A stretch of 64,000 nucleotides of DNA from Dromaius novaehollandiae (taxonomy: Eukaryota > Chordata > Aves > Casuariiformes > Dromaiidae). The notes beneath the pieces were generated by a model that searched no databases, was not told the DNA's origin, and saw only the letters and a list, made by a program, of their open reading frames with translations. A program made the translations under genes and the position numbers. The DNA lies in contig NC_088112.1 of NCBI RefSeq assembly GCF_036370855.1, positions 18,158,469 to 18,222,468 on the forward strand. Reading direction: 5' to 3'. Shown here one piece after another: positions 31,185-44,275 of the stretch. Positions within the stretch are counted from its first letter, which is position 1. Every line of letters starts with the position of its first letter.

Positions 31185-34100
31185 ATGCAGATGTTAATGC
31201 CCGAGCCTCAGATTGCTGTGGAAAGAACTCTGGCCCTCATCAAACCAGATGTCATTGCTAAAGAAGAAGAAATAGAGGACATCATTCTCAGATCAGGATT
31301 CCTGATCGTTCAGGTAACAGACTGTGTTCCAGATAAAATAATTGCAGTTTATAAGTCAGAACAATATTTAGCTCAACTGTCAGCAATTAAGCTAGTAGAT
31401 ATAGGATAATATCCAAAAATCACTTTGTATTTTTCATATGTCCAGCCACCACTGCCAGATACTGGCAGGATATATTTTGCTGCTGCGTGCGATGGAGCAG
31501 AACTTACTGATAGACATCTTCACTGTTATGCTGCCCACAGGAAAACACAGACTTTGTTCATAAACTCTGATTTAGCAAACATATGTAGCAGCTAATGTTG
31601 ACTCTCCGGAGTAACTCTCTGGAGAGCATAATTTTCTGGTATCACAGTGTTTCATATAGCATGCATTTGCCAAGTGGATACTTCCAGAATTAATTGAATC
31701 TGACATGTTTTTAAATATTTCCAATGTTTTTAGTGTAAATGGGCTTTATGGCTTTTTAGATGTACAACAAATGTTTCATTTCAATAGGCTTTATTGAGCT
31801 TGTGTTCTTAAATTTTGGATCTGGCGTGGTGGTCACGGGAATGTTGCCTAGAGCACTGGTGTCAAACCGTGGGCTTTCTGAGAAGAGTCTAAAGTGTAGT
31901 TTTGAGCAGAGAATGCGTTAAGGGAAAATTTGTCTTTAAATAGCATGGAAATGTATTCCTTAAGTCTTCTTTTAAGGCTCTTAAAAAAGCATTTGGAACA
32001 GCTTCGGTGAAGTGAGAAGCAGGTAGCGTTGCCGTCTCCTCCGCGGGGAGGGCGGCGGGTGGCGCCGCGCCGCCGCCGGGTGGCGCTGTTCCACAACGGC
32101 TGCCGAGGCGGCCGCCGCGCGGCCTCCGCCGGGACTCGCCCTCCCCTTCCTCCCCCTCCTGCTCCTGCTCCTGCTCCTCCTCCGCTCTTCCTCCTCCTCC
32201 GCTTCCTCCTGCTCCTCGTGCCGCGGCGCTTGGGCTCCCGCGGCAGCGCCCTCGGCAGCCTGTGGCGCTGTGGAGGAGCATTTCAGTGAGCGAGGCCTGG
32301 CTTTCCAAATATATATATAGCATATATGTAGTGTGTATGTATATGTGTGTGTGTATATATATATATACACATATATATGTATATATATATAGTAAGCGTT
32401 TCTCTTAATTTTTGTGAGCGCCCTTTTTACCCCCCTCTCCCATTTTTTTATTTGTAGGAAATTCATCAGAATCCCCAAAGAGAACGAGATGCGAAAATGT
32501 TTATAGCAGCTTCTGATGTTGCCAGTGATTTTAGAACTGAGATTAGTAAGCACTGCAATGTGCCCTTTTTAAAAAGCTCAATCTCTAGGGGTGCACTTCT
32601 TAATTTCCGTCCCCCCCCCCATGCCCTTATGACAGTTTACTACACTTGTCCTAATCCTGGACACCTGCAGGCTAGATAGCTGTTCAGAAAACCATAAAGC
32701 ATAAGTACGCTGAATGAAAAATAGAACAATTGCATAATTACTGGTGTAGGTTGAAGAGAAAATTGTGTAAAAGTAGAACATGATGCTGGAGTAGCTGAGT
32801 AAGTAAATCCTGGCCTTGTAGTGCTTTTCCTCCTATACTGGGGCCTGGCTGTACATTAAGTCACCCAGCTGTTTTAAAATACTCTAGTTTGTGTAGAAGA
32901 GTGACTGAAATGGTGTCTTACTCAAATGGGCTTAATTAACTGAAACCTGCTTAATTTACTCAGAAAACTTACTTTTTGTTCCTCTGGATCTCAGAGAGGA
33001 CCAGCTCTGGGAGAATCACACTAGATGTAGATCTGTTCAGCCTGCAACTGAGATTGTGACTGCACGGACGGACTATGTTCTGCCTTAGGTAGCAAGCTAT
33101 CTTAATTTAGCAAGCAAAATTAACAACAGTGGTCAACAAACAGTACTATAGACTTAGTGTGCCAAAATATCACAGAGTACATAGAGAGGCAGGCTATGCT
33201 GAAGTCCAGGCTGCTGTGGCTTCACTGTTTATTGTTACCCTTGCTGGAGAATTAAAACTAGAATGAGGGTGCCTGTCCATGCTGCAGTGACACTTTTTAT
33301 GGATATGTGACCATACCCAGTAAGACAACTGTGAGGCTGAAAAGTGCTATTGTTGCCTCTTTTCAGATTACTTTAGAGAAAGTATAATAGCTGGAGAGAA
33401 TAATAGCTTGTTACAAACTGTCTGAAAATGTTTTGATGTTTTGTCAAACTAAAGTTTAAAATGGCTATTCTTGTTCTTCATTAGTTTTTCTTTTTTCTCT
33501 TTTACACTTTACAGAAACGGAAGCTCCAGTTAAGCCCAGAGCAATGTAGCAACTTTTATGCAGACCAATATGGAAAAATGTTTTTTCCTAATTTAACAGC
33601 CTATATGAGTTCTGGACCTTTAGTTGCTATGGTTCTTGCCAGACATTGTGCAGTCTCATACTGGAAGGAGTTGCTTGGACCATCAAACAGCATAAAAGCT
33701 AGGAAAACTCACCCTGACAGGTAACTCACTGTGAGGTCAGTGGGATTTTGTCATTCTTTTAGTTGAGATCAGAATTTCTCTATTTTTTTCATACAACAGA
33801 AATACAGGTCTGGGATGGCCTGTTGTCTCTTAGAAATTATGTGTAACATAGCTTTTCACCGTTGTTTTTAGTATATAAAGTTCATTCATTTTATGGAGAA
33901 CGCTGAGTGCATGAATACAAATTTTAGTTAGCAGCTTATTGAAAACAAAATCATCAGGCCAATGTCTTGTTTAATTAGTTCATATATATTGCTTTTATGT
34001 GCTCTCAGAGTGTAGAGACTTGAAACGGATTTGCAGTTGCCTGCCAAACATTTCTTTCTCTTGCTTTTAGTTTAAGAGCCATCTATGGGACCGATGATCT

Positions 34101-37100
34101 GAGGAATGCACTTCATGGCAGTCATAACTTTTCCTCAGCAGAAAGAGAAATTCGATTCATGTTTCCAGAAGGTAAAATGGTGTAACTAATATATTGACAG
34201 TCTTTGGGAGGATAGTGTCCTTCCCAGGTATTACTTGTCTCTGTCCCTGGATATAATTGAGTTTAGAAGGGTTTGGGTTTGTTTACTTTAAGATAATGTG
34301 AATCTCTTTCCATTTAAGTTGGTATTTTCTGCTATGAATGGCATACTAAAATCTATTTGAAGAGCCATTATAGTTACAGGGACTGCTTATGCTTTTCAAG
34401 CTCTGTGGCTTGGAAATGGAATGGGATCAGAGAAAGCTAGTAAATGAGAGGAAGTGGAAAGCTATTACACTCCAGCATGTTTTTCTGGAAGTGTCATCCC
34501 AGGGGCTCCTGTTGGTTTGAGAAGGCTGACTCTCTTCTTAGGCCCAGGTTGAGTAATTCCTGTTCAACAGCTGCTGATGCTCACCTGATAGTGCAATTCC
34601 AGAGTTAAGTGCCAGAGAAATGGGCCATAGAACCTATAAAGGTTGGGACAGTCCTTGTTTGTAATGTAACATTTGAAAAGTGACTTTGGTCTTTGACAGA
34701 AAGATGCAGAAAGCAAGCCAGCTCTTTCAGGTAACTTAATAAAATACATTGCACTTCCCTACAAACCTTGCCTCATGTAAACCGTATGTCTCTCTTCCTC
34801 ACCCCAACAGCAAAGCTGGACTTGGCATGAGACTTTTAGTCTGTGCAGAAACCAGCCTCACACTATAAGAAGGAAGTACTAAACATGGGACATATTGTTT
34901 CTCCCTTACCCCCAATAGATCTTCAAGGATGTAGATGTTTCCCCGGATGGTCTGATTTCCTCACTTTTCATAATCGGCTGTAATTAGTAAGATCACCCCA
35001 GGGACATTGTAAAGGAGTTCAAGTAGTTTCTTTGCAGTTCGTTGTGTGAGAAGCTGTACAAACCACTACATATTATTAACTTATTAACATCGAGGTAAAT
35101 ACAGATTCATATATAAACAACCGTTGAAAGAATGCCTTTTTTAAACACTGTACAGTTGCTTTCCAACACCTGTGGTTACACTTTACAGTGATCCTGGAGC
35201 CAATTCCAGCTCGACAAGGAGCTGTGGATTACTTGAACCTTTATGTAAATCCTACTTTACTAGCTGGACTCACTGCGCTTTGTAAAGAGAAACCAGCAGA
35301 TCCAATGGTATGTACAGTATATCAGGTTTGCGTTGTATACTTGTGGTAAATTTACTTTATATTAATATTCATGGTCCCTGTTTGTAGAAGAGTTGCTTTT
35401 TTGTTAAAGGCTAAAGTATGCTATTTTAGCTATCTGTTAATAAGATAGAATAACATTTACCTTCCAAGAAGTTGACTGGTTAGTTAACAGGTAAAATGAA
35501 GGCAAGGACTGAATGAAATCAGCTTTGATGAAGTGACAGTATTTTTTAGGGGACTTCTATAAAAATGTTTCTAACACATAGTTGTTAAAGAATTTTGCAT
35601 ATGATGGTGGGAAAAGTAAACAGCTGCTCTCATATGATGTCAAATATCAGTCTTAATTTACTGTTTCTGAGACAAGTTTGAGGTGAAGTGTGTCTGATGC
35701 AATAGATACTAAATGAGATTAGATGCTAATCATTCTGAAAGTAGCTTAAAAACACTCAAGTTCTTAGCAAGGCTGTCTATATTTTGTCATTGTTATGTTT
35801 ATTTAATTTAGTGATATCAATCCTCCTTTAGGATAAGGAATTACCTTGGCTATACATGCATTAATTAGCATTTACTTGGGCTGCAGTTCATCAGCAAAAC
35901 TATGCTGCCTCTGAGTGAAACTGAGTATTCTTTGAGTCAAATGATCAGACTGACCTACAGAAAATGCTCGTGACCCCTTTCTAGTTATTCAAGCTGATGC
36001 ATCTTGCCCTCCTCTCACAAATTATTGTTTTTAACCAAGGATCTCGTCCAAATTGCAGTTCTGAGTGGAAAGACTAGAGTTAATTTCCTGTTTTATTTCA
36101 GACCCTAAACAAAATTTTCTTTCATCTGGAAAAAAATATGGTAAATGTTTTTTGCATTCTCAAAGTTCAGTCATTCACACTAGTGTTCTTTAAGAATGTG
36201 GATAATTAGTCAGTGTGACAATTTACTGGCAATTGTGGTGGATTCTACATCATTATCAGTTTCTTAATCAAGATTGCATTCTTCTAAAAGAAACACTTCA
36301 GAAGAAAAAGACTTAAAGTAATTCAGAGACGTATCTGTGGCCTATGTGATATACATGAGGTCAGATTAAATGTTCTGATTGTTCTGGTTTTATAATCCTT
36401 TCACTTTATCTGTATGTCTGTCACTGTTATTACAGACGTCTAAAAAATAGAGATGGATGGTTCCCAAAGAGGTCATTTCTTCTGTCTGTTTGCCCAAAGG
36501 CCAGACCAGTTGTACCCAACCATTCCTAACAAATGTTTGTCTGGCCTGCTCTTTAGCAGAATCTACAGTCTCCCTAGGCAGTCTGTTTCAGTGCTTAATT
36601 ATACTCAGTTAAAAAGCTTTCCCGAAAATTTAGCCTATATCTGCTGTGCTCCAATTTTAAACACATCCTTTTTCTTTTCTTTTTTTTTTTAACTATCCCC
36701 GGAGGACATTAGAGATAATGTAATATTTCCCTTTTTGCAGCAACCTATTGTATATTTGAAGTGTTACCATCTTTTTCCCTTCACTCATCTCTTCACTGTA
36801 CAAAACAAACAGATTTTTTTTCCTGTCATACCTACCTTGACATTTTCTAACCCTTTGATCGTTGTTTCCAATTAATCTCTACATGCTGAGCACAGTTTTC
36901 TAGACAGTTGTGTAATAACTTACAGTAGCTTCATCTAGACCATGTATCCCTTCCTTGCTTCTAAGAAAATCACATGAGGCAGTGTCAATAGCTTTAATAG
37001 AATGAAGACATGATATGTGATATTTACTTCTTCCCTGTCCATAGTCTGTGACCTTGTCACAGAAGGAAAACAAAGTTGATTTGATATGATTGTTTTTGGC

Positions 37101-38313
37101 AAATACATATTAGCTATTGCTTAACAGTACAAACTGTTGATGGACTTTTTTTTTCCTAGTATTCTTCCTGGAACTGAAGTTGGGTGGTTGGGCCCTTCTT
37201 TCTTTCTTTCTGCCTGTCCTTTCAGAAATAATTGCTAGCAGCACAGATATTGTCTCAGACAATTCCCTGAGGAACACAGGGTACATTTGGTCAGGCTCAA
37301 GTGATTTAAAATTTTCTAATTTTTCTGAGTAGTCTTTCTAAGGGCTTTTGGGAGTTTTTCTTTTTTTCCTTCTTCTTCTCCCCCCCCCCCCCCCATTCCA
37401 TCTTGAGTTCTCACTGCTCTGCTGCTATTGCCGACTGACTAACCTGTGAGAATTGCCTTAGTGCTCTGCTTGTTTGTCTCAGACTCTTTACAAACCAATC
37501 TTTTTGTATCTGGAATTACAAGGAGAGTGTTACCTTACTGGTCTACTATTCTATCAATTCTTTTACTTCACAGTATAGTATGAAGTTGTCTGTACTTACC
37601 ATTCCAGAAACAACAGCCTTGTGAAGTAAGTAAGGATGTGTTAAAAACTTCTCAAGTGGAGGGAGGCAAAGAGGTTAATTTGCCTAAGGCCAAGCCAAGC
37701 CATTGGCAGATGAAGTTAGAAGGCAAGACATTCCTACCTCCTACATCTTTATTTGAGTACAATTTGCTGGAAAACTTAAAAAATGAATTTCAAAAAGTAA
37801 CAATGTTTCATTTTTAAGTTTTAGGCATTATAAAGTGATTTGAGTGCAGAAGACCATGACATTTAATGGAACTAGATAAAGTATCTGTAAACGTTATTAG
37901 AAGTAATATTTCATTAAGCATTTTTATGCATGTTCTGCCACCTCATTCCAAAACAGTTTGCCTGATTATTTGAAGTATTGCTGAAATGTTCACAAAGATA
38001 GACATTGACAGGAAAAGTTGTCTTCTAAAGATCAGTATGAATTGTTCAAATGCAATATAAGCTGTGAAGATGTAAAATAACATCTAGAAAATAGGTTATT
38101 TATTTGTCTTAATTTCTCAGTACAGTAGGAGAGTCTCTGTAAGTTTCAAAGAATGCTTTTCATTTTCTCCCATATTCTCTATAGAAAAAAAAACAGAACA
38201 CTGAAGATGTTCTTTTTGTTCCACAGACTTGGCTCGCTGAATGGCTGATTGAACACAATCCCAATAAACCTAGGTTACAACATCAGACCATTGAGGCAGA
38301 GCCTCGAGGATGA
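31185..38313 (+). CDS. NME5: NME5, NDPK-like radial-spoke/ciliary protein
   Basis: A member of the NME (nucleoside diphosphate kinase) family found in motile cilia and sperm flagella; its algal counterpart is a radial-spoke component (family knowledge). Five coding exons join in frame: 31185-31313, 33515-33720, 34071-34171, 35189-35307, 38227-38313, giving 213 aa (human 212). Residues about 13-145 form the NDPK-like domain: ERTLALIKPD at the start, SSGPLVAM in the middle and NALHGS with His127 at the active site. Residues about 159-197 form a Dpy-30 motif (YLNLYV..L..GL..L, then DP.TWLAEWL), the docking helix typical of radial-spoke proteins. The start fits human: four residues and then MPxPQI. 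The gene is convergent with WNT8A, as in human. Kinase activity is doubtful because the usual Asp after HGS is His here. Confidence 0.97.
32030..32290. other. GC-rich exon-like block inside NME5 intron 2
   Basis: About 260 bases of CG-rich sequence, including a TCC/TGC-repeat stretch (32150-32215), in an otherwise AT-rich intron. A good GTGAGC donor lies at 32286. Both strands are open over the block. It could be an alternative promoter and first exon, an inserted retrocopy of a GC-rich 5' UTR, or an orphan CpG island. No protein family is recognised. Confidence 0.45.
32308..32391. repeat. AT/GT microsatellite
   Basis: Alternating purine-pyrimidine sequence of TA and TG steps for about 84 bases, starting just after the GC-rich block. 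Part of it has self-complementary TATATACACATATATATG structure. Confidence 0.95.
32458..32545 (+). other. Exon-like segment in NME5 intron 2
   Basis: 88 bases between a strong acceptor (TTTTTTTATTTGTAG, ending 32457) and a GTAAGC donor (32546). The frame in phase with the preceding NME5 exon is open, but the length is not a multiple of three, so inclusion would shift the NME5 frame. It may be a cryptic or regulatory exon, or part of a transcript starting in the GC-rich block. Confidence 0.3.
34071..34171 (+). CDS. NME5: NME5 active-site exon
   Basis: Encodes residues 112-145 with GTDDLRNALHGS and REIRFMFPE. The phosphate-accepting histidine of NDP kinases is kept (His127), but the residues after GS are His-Asn rather than the Asp-Ser of active enzymes. 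Human NME5 also departs from the classic motif (GSND), in keeping with the weak or absent kinase activity reported for this group. Confidence 0.9.
36480..37420 (-). mobile_element. Old CR1-family LINE remnant in NME5 intron 5
   Basis: Recognised by order of diverged blocks of the reverse complement of a CR1 3' half: 'acaaatgtttgtctggcctg', 'ctccctaggcagtctgtttc', 'tatatttgaagtgttaccat', 'gacattttctaaccctttga', then RT-region pieces 'tgtcaatagctttaatagaa', 'tgatatgattgtttttggca' and 'ttcctggaactgaagttggg'. It carries many indels and stops and includes later T- and C-rich runs. It is an ancient, inactive insertion opposite to the gene. Confidence 0.75.
37640..37750 (+). repeat. Possible MIR-like SINE remnant
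   Basis: 'gaggcaaagaggttaatttgcctaaggcc' followed by 'ggcagatgaagttagaag' follows the MIR-type pattern 'gaggttaagtgacttgcctaaggtca ... ggcagagctgggattagaac'. Heavily decayed. Confidence 0.4.
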
Positions 38314-39900
38314 CAGCTTAGGGGAAACCATCTCAGGCATTCCAAGTTAAAGATACGTGTTAGCATTTTCAATGCATTTCTTGGATGTGTAATTAATATT
38401 ATCTGGAGTAAATGTTATTGTCATAACTTCCTATATCTTTATGGGATAAATAAGCTTACACTTAACAAGGATTTAACAGTTCTAGGAGTTTTTCTGTAGA
38501 CTTAGCGAATATAGAATCGCATGATAAACTTACTGTGCCAGCTGATAAAGAAAGAAAGAATCATCATCAGGTGTTATTTAACTGCTGTTTTCCTTACTTG
38601 TCTTGATTTAGCTGTTTGGGGAAAAGGAAATTATTTACACCACTGCAGCTTCCCCAATGACATACAGCTGATCTCTACTTTGTGAAACTGAGGCTTGTGT
38701 TTCAACACTTGTTTAGCAGACACACATTCCATTCTGAAAGGAGGTACCTGGATGTAACTTAGTTACTGGGTGCATATTAGTGATTTCAGCATTATAATTG
38801 CTGATTAAACCACCCAGCTGAGGTTACTCTTAAAGGTCATTCACTTTTGTCCGAGGTATTTTGTCAGAATATAATTTGGAGGAAGACATTAAATGCATCT
38901 TTCCCATCTCACTGGCAAAACGCACAATGATTATAAATCAGTCTTTGATTTCCATTAAAAATCACAAGCAGATATATTTCTGGCAAAGAACAATGGTGTG
39001 TTCCAACATTTGCTTAGAAGAAAGATGTTTAATTGCAACAGCTCACCCTAAAGGATGGTATTTGTGTTCTTCTACTGCTTTTAGAAGGTACGCTGAATTC
39101 TTTTGTTTTCTTCATTGTTGCTTACACTTTAATTTGTTCTATTAGAGAATTTCAGGAGAATGGGTTAGGGGCCTTGCTAGTCGAAAGGCAGTTTTTTTTT
39201 TTTTTTCTTTTTTAAGAGCTTGCTTACGCTGTTAGCTTCAAGCTTTGTGTCTTACGGCTTTCCTGGCTAGGATGGAGAAAAAGTAGTTCTCACAACTTTG
39301 AAGTATTAGTGTGCTTGACCAATATTAAACAAATAAGCAATTTCATAATTTATTTTATAAAAAACCTTGCTTCCCCCAACTTGAGTAATTACAGAAACAT
39401 CAGTCATTTGTAGCATTAATTTTTTTTTCAGCTAATTGTTTATCTTCTCGTTGGGAAGAACCAGTATTGCCAGCTCAAAGAATAAACATTCAGATGACTG
39501 GTCCCAAAAATAATGAGACCTAAAAAAACAATTGTGACTTTTTGCAACCTCCCCCCACCAAAAGACAAAGTAACAGAACAAAAACCAAACCTCAGATATG
39601 AAGAAAAAATATGAGATGGTTAGAAACAACAGTAAACAGATCTGTTTATAACTAATTTCTTTTGCCTATAATTATTTCTGCCACCTGTAAGTGTCTGCTC
39701 CAGTTACAGGATACTTTTGCTTTGTAGTTTCTTGTCTGCAAAACCAAAAGTTTTCTTCTTTAGAGACGCCAGAAACAAAAATTTATTGAATTCAGAACAT
39801 GTTCTCCTACCCTTTTTTAGTCACTATGGCATTTGCTTACGCCTCTTGATGTGATACTGCTTGACAATAAATATCTCCTTTTTATTACTGTTGAAGTTTT
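38314..39900 (+). other. NME5: NME5 3' UTR region
   Basis: AT-rich sequence after the TGA. AATAAA occurs at 39481-39486 and 39866-39871. Only the second has a strong T/GT-rich downstream stretch (39880-39920), so it is the better end. ATTAAA variants at 38804 and 38954 could give shorter forms. Confidence 0.45.
39866..39871 (+). terminator. NME5: Candidate NME5 poly(A) signal
   Basis: AATAAA followed within 30 bases by a long T-rich, GT-containing stretch (TTTTCTGTTTTGTTTTTGTG). Confidence 0.4.
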
Positions 39901-42900
39901 CTGTTTTGTTTTTGTGACAGAGCTGTGTTATTTTATATGTGTAGAAGATTCATCAGTTTCCATAGGGAGTATGTGGGTCCTTATGGTATACCAGGAGGGG
40001 CCAGGGGAATGGCAAAAGCAGCTGATGTTTTCAATGATGTTATTTTTATAACTCTGTCAATATGAAGTTTCAGTCATTCAAAAGTATATCTATTATGGAT
40101 GTTAGTCTCTAATATTATTCTATTGTCGATTGGCATTCACTTCCCATTTTCCTAAAGGAAAGACAGAAATACAGAAGCTGCCTTCATCCGTTGGATGCCA
40201 TCCGGACCCACTGTGTCTGTACACCTAGATCAAGTATTGATGCAGCAGGTCTCACTGCCGAGATTTTGAGGAATCCGCGTTAGCAAGCAGGGTGTGGGCA
40301 GGTCAGTCCTGGGAATATAAAACAGACATAATGGCCTGGTCCCCTGGGGGAGCTGTGACACCACAGGAGAGGCTGTTGGAAGACGTGCTGCTGACTTTTC
40401 GTTAGGAGTTTAGGTTTCTGTTTGGCCCAGAGTGTTATAGGCTTGGCCAATGTATAAATCCATATCACAGAAAATGTAGTTTTGGAAAAAAACAGAGGAA
40501 CTAAGCCGTGTCTTAGGATTTGGTGTCAGCAAGGTAAACTACTCTCTGTGGGAACCAGTGACCTGTCCTCTCTCGTTCTATAGTCAAAATAATTTCCTTC
40601 CCTATTTAATTTTATTGGGTATTTTTAACATTGAGTGAGTTCATTTAGTTTTATTGCTTAAGTGCTGGAATAGAGCTCACACGAGCCTATATCCATAAAA
40701 ACGGCAGTTCAGTCTTTCTCTCCCATAATTCTGGTTTTTCAACTGACTTCATCCTGGAACTTTGCTTGTAGTATGCTTGCTATCACCAGTCCTGGAAGTT
40801 ATCCTCAGAACTATGCAGACTGAGCTAGTCTGAAGTATATGATGGTTCAGCCTTCCTGTCTCATAAGGGATTTTATTATCTCTAAGAACAGGCCAGCTAA
40901 ACTGCCAGGAACCTTGAACATACTTTACAGATGGCAGAAACCCCAATCCAAGGCAGTTCCCTTTTGCCTACATAAGTCAGAGCATTGTAGCATGCCAAGC
41001 TTCAGAAATGAGTCACTGCTTGGACCTTAGGACTTTCGTTCAGCAACTTTAAGCAGAAAAAAATTACATGGAGATTTGCAAACCTTCATTTTTCTCACCT
41101 AGGGAAAGAAGAGGGAATTTTTCTTTCTTCCTTCATTGGAGTTAGTGATCTGGATCATCCTTTACACACCAGTGGTCTAAATAAAATCGTTATATTGGTG
41201 ATAAAACTGAGGAACTGGTGAGGAACTGAGGAAGATTGTCTCACTGCTGTATGAAGGAAAGGAGTGACACAAACCCGAACTTTTTCAGTGCCGTATTAGA
41301 ATAACAGATTTGATTTAAAAACGCAAGGGCCTTAGTTAATTTTAATTTGCTAAGCCAGAACAGTCAGATCAAGATAAATCATCTTATTCTGGGCAGCAAA
41401 TGTTAGTTGTTCTTGTCCACGCCTAACAGCAGTGCATCCTCATAAAATACTGTGTTTTTTTCCTTTTTTTTAAGCTTTCATGTAAAAATCTGAAGAGTAA
41501 TTGTTTTTCTTTTGTTGGAAAGAGCAACTCTTTTCACATTATAAAGAGTAAACTTTTAATTGCTTTTGCAGTGCTGTTTTCTTATAAATGACAGTTGGTA
41601 GATTTGCTCTTGAGCTGGAAATAAGACTTCAGACCCCTCTACTGATTAGCTGATATGCTTTGCTTTCCTCAGACTTAGCTCCAACCAGTATAACAACATC
41701 GCATGGACCCTCACAGGAAATAGGTAGTTTCTTGTTCTGTTTTAGTGAAACAGAAGAGCCTGCTATCTTTCAGATGGTCCACCGTTAGCAGCTGCCTGTA
41801 CCTAGAAAGCTTCTGAAGTCTGGATGCGCTCCTGGGTGTGGAGTGTGTCAGCAGCATGACTGATAGGCAGAGTGTCCTTGGGAGGATGCCTGTCAAATTA
41901 TTGTTATGCTGCCTCCTGCCAGGTGATCATAGAGGCACTGCCATAAGCTCCGGGGAGAACCTATTGTTGGTCTTCTGAGCCAGAAATGAGGCATTGTTGT
42001 AAGACGAAGTAGTCGGTGGGAGAAGAAAGCAGTTTGCGGACAAGCTGGTGAATGATACTCTAATAATGGTAACACTGAAGGATTAAGAATTCTGTTCAAT
42101 TTACTACTTGTGAGTGTTTCACAGCTGGAGGGAGGAGATGCTCTTATACAAAGTAGTTCATGTAGTGCGTTGCGGGGTGTGCTGACATTTGTCTTGCATG
42201 GCATCGTATTTTCTCCCCTGATTATTTCAAAATCTGGCTCCTTAGGTAGTGATGGATTTTAGGTTGAGTCACTCTTGCTTAGCTGTGGTACTGTTCTGAA
42301 ACCTGATTATATGAAAAAAAATGACACTCGTCTCTGTGACTTCTTTACCGTCAAATTTACTTTACTTAAAAGTCTTTTCATGTTTTGAGATCTCTGAATC
42401 AGCCTGGATGGATCTTCTGTATTACTAGAGAGAAAAATTGCAAGAGGCAGTTGGATGCAGTCTGTCAGCCCCAGACTGTCTGGATGAGTAGTCACGTATG
42501 GACTCACCCTAAATTCCAGGGAATTTTTATGTGCAAGAACCTAATTTGGCTCTAAATTCCCTTGGCTTTGGTAAACTGCTCTGTAAACCACCCGCGCTTC
42601 TTTATAATCTATTTATAGTCAATGCCTAAGCTCTCATTTCCTTTGCAAAGAGACAGTTGTTTTTTGTTATGTTTCCAGAATCTGCACTGATTGTCAGGTT
42701 AGGAAATTCTGCACTTCCAAAAGCAACATCTTATTGCTATGCTGGCTATCATTTCTTATCTCTTTTAGGTGTTGTAAAAGTTGTTTCTTGCTGGGTGGCA
42801 TTCCTGTTGCAGTGTGAATGACAGCAATGTTTTGTACGTATTTAGTTTTGTGTCAGGCCTCCTCTCTGTATGTGAGAAAATTCCCAGGGGTATTTAACAT

Positions 42901-44084
42901 ACGCGTGCGGATAAATCGCCTGCATGCCCCATAAAATAGTTTACTGTGGGCCAATATAAAGCAGTCATTACAGGCTGATGTTTAAACTTCTGAGATTAAC
43001 ACAGTCTCTCAATTGCACTTACTTATTTTTATAATGTGCAATTTAGCAACTGAACCGTGAAAAGTTATGGCATAGCAAGGACTCTTTAAAAACATTGGTC
43101 CCAACTGCGCTTTTGATTGCTTCATTGTAAATCCAGAGTGATTCAATTCTCTTATTTAAAGTGAAGAATGAAAATCTGATTAATTCTGGGAGCTACTCAC
43201 TGGTACATTACACATGCATCTAAAATGTATTGTCAGATGTTGCCATGGCACATCCTCTACTCCTACTTAAAGGAAAGAGGTTTGTGTCTGATTTCTCTGG
43301 AGCCAGACTTGGACAATAGTGCTTTCTACTTGCAGCACACTTTATTTCATATGCCGTTTTGCTAAGAGGAGTTATGCAATGGTATTTTGCCCGGACAAGG
43401 AAAGTTTGATCCGGCCTCTCTATTTGAAGACCAGATACTTCTTTCTCTGGCCGCAGTGAATCTAGATAGCTGTGAGATCGTTCTCTGCTAACTTATCACC
43501 TCCGACCAAGGTGTCCCGTGAGGCTATTTCAGAATACTTTTTTTCTTCAGAGGTCTTCCATGTAAATATACTGAATTGACCAACAAAGTTTTGACCGTGA
43601 CTGTCTTTGTTTTGCAAAGTTCTCTTGTAAACAGGCACCATGCTGGTCTCCCTGAATAGCACCATCGGTGCGATTGAATGGGAGCAACAAAAGCCTAGGA
43701 AATGAAATGTCCATTCAATTTCCTATTCATGTAAATGATAGTTTATCATACTGATTATTAGGTTCATGTAGTTAGTATCAGTGATAGTTTTAAGCCTTTT
43801 ATTGCTTCTGTTTTATGAACTGCAATAAAAACTGCCTCACCTGAGCTCTTACTCAGTGTGAAGGCATTCTCCAGACGTACTGTTACAATTGCTATTAACT
43901 CATTGTTACATATGGTAAAGAATGTCACCATGCTACCAAGCAGTCAGGATGCATCTTCACAGCTCCAGTTGTTCAGTTCCCTTTGTCCTTTTTCAAGACT
44001 GCATGGGATTTCTGTAATGAACAATTTTAAGTAATGCACAAATGTAGTTTTAATTGTATCTAGTTTGTTTAAATCATCTCTTCT

Positions 44085-44275
44085 CAGTAGATGTCAGAAT
44101 GCTATACAAAGGAGCTACCAGTACACAAGTGGTACAGGTGGGAAGGCCAGCTGCAGAGAAATGAAGTGACTCCTCTCAGGTCATTCTTTGGAGCAGCAGC
44201 AGAACTGAGAATAAAATCTGTATGTCTTTAGTTCCACCTTTTAGTCATATCCACTCAGCAGCATCTCTCTTCAGT
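44085..44275 (+). repeat. MIR/core-SINE-like remnant
   Basis: The order 'gcagagaaatgaagtgactcctctcaggtcattc', 'gcagcagaactgagaataaaatctg' and 'ttagtcatatccactcagcagcatctctct' parallels the MIR-type consensus (gaggtgaagtgacttgcccaaggtca ... gcagagctgggaatagaacc ... ctatccactaggccatgctg). Ancient and inactive. Confidence 0.5.

Noticed and set aside
31981-32553. 190-codon minus-strand frame with an Arg/Ser/Glu-rich stretch in NME5 intron 2
   Set aside because: The RS-like stretch comes from the TCC/TGC repeat, and the frame runs through a TA/TG microsatellite; no family match.
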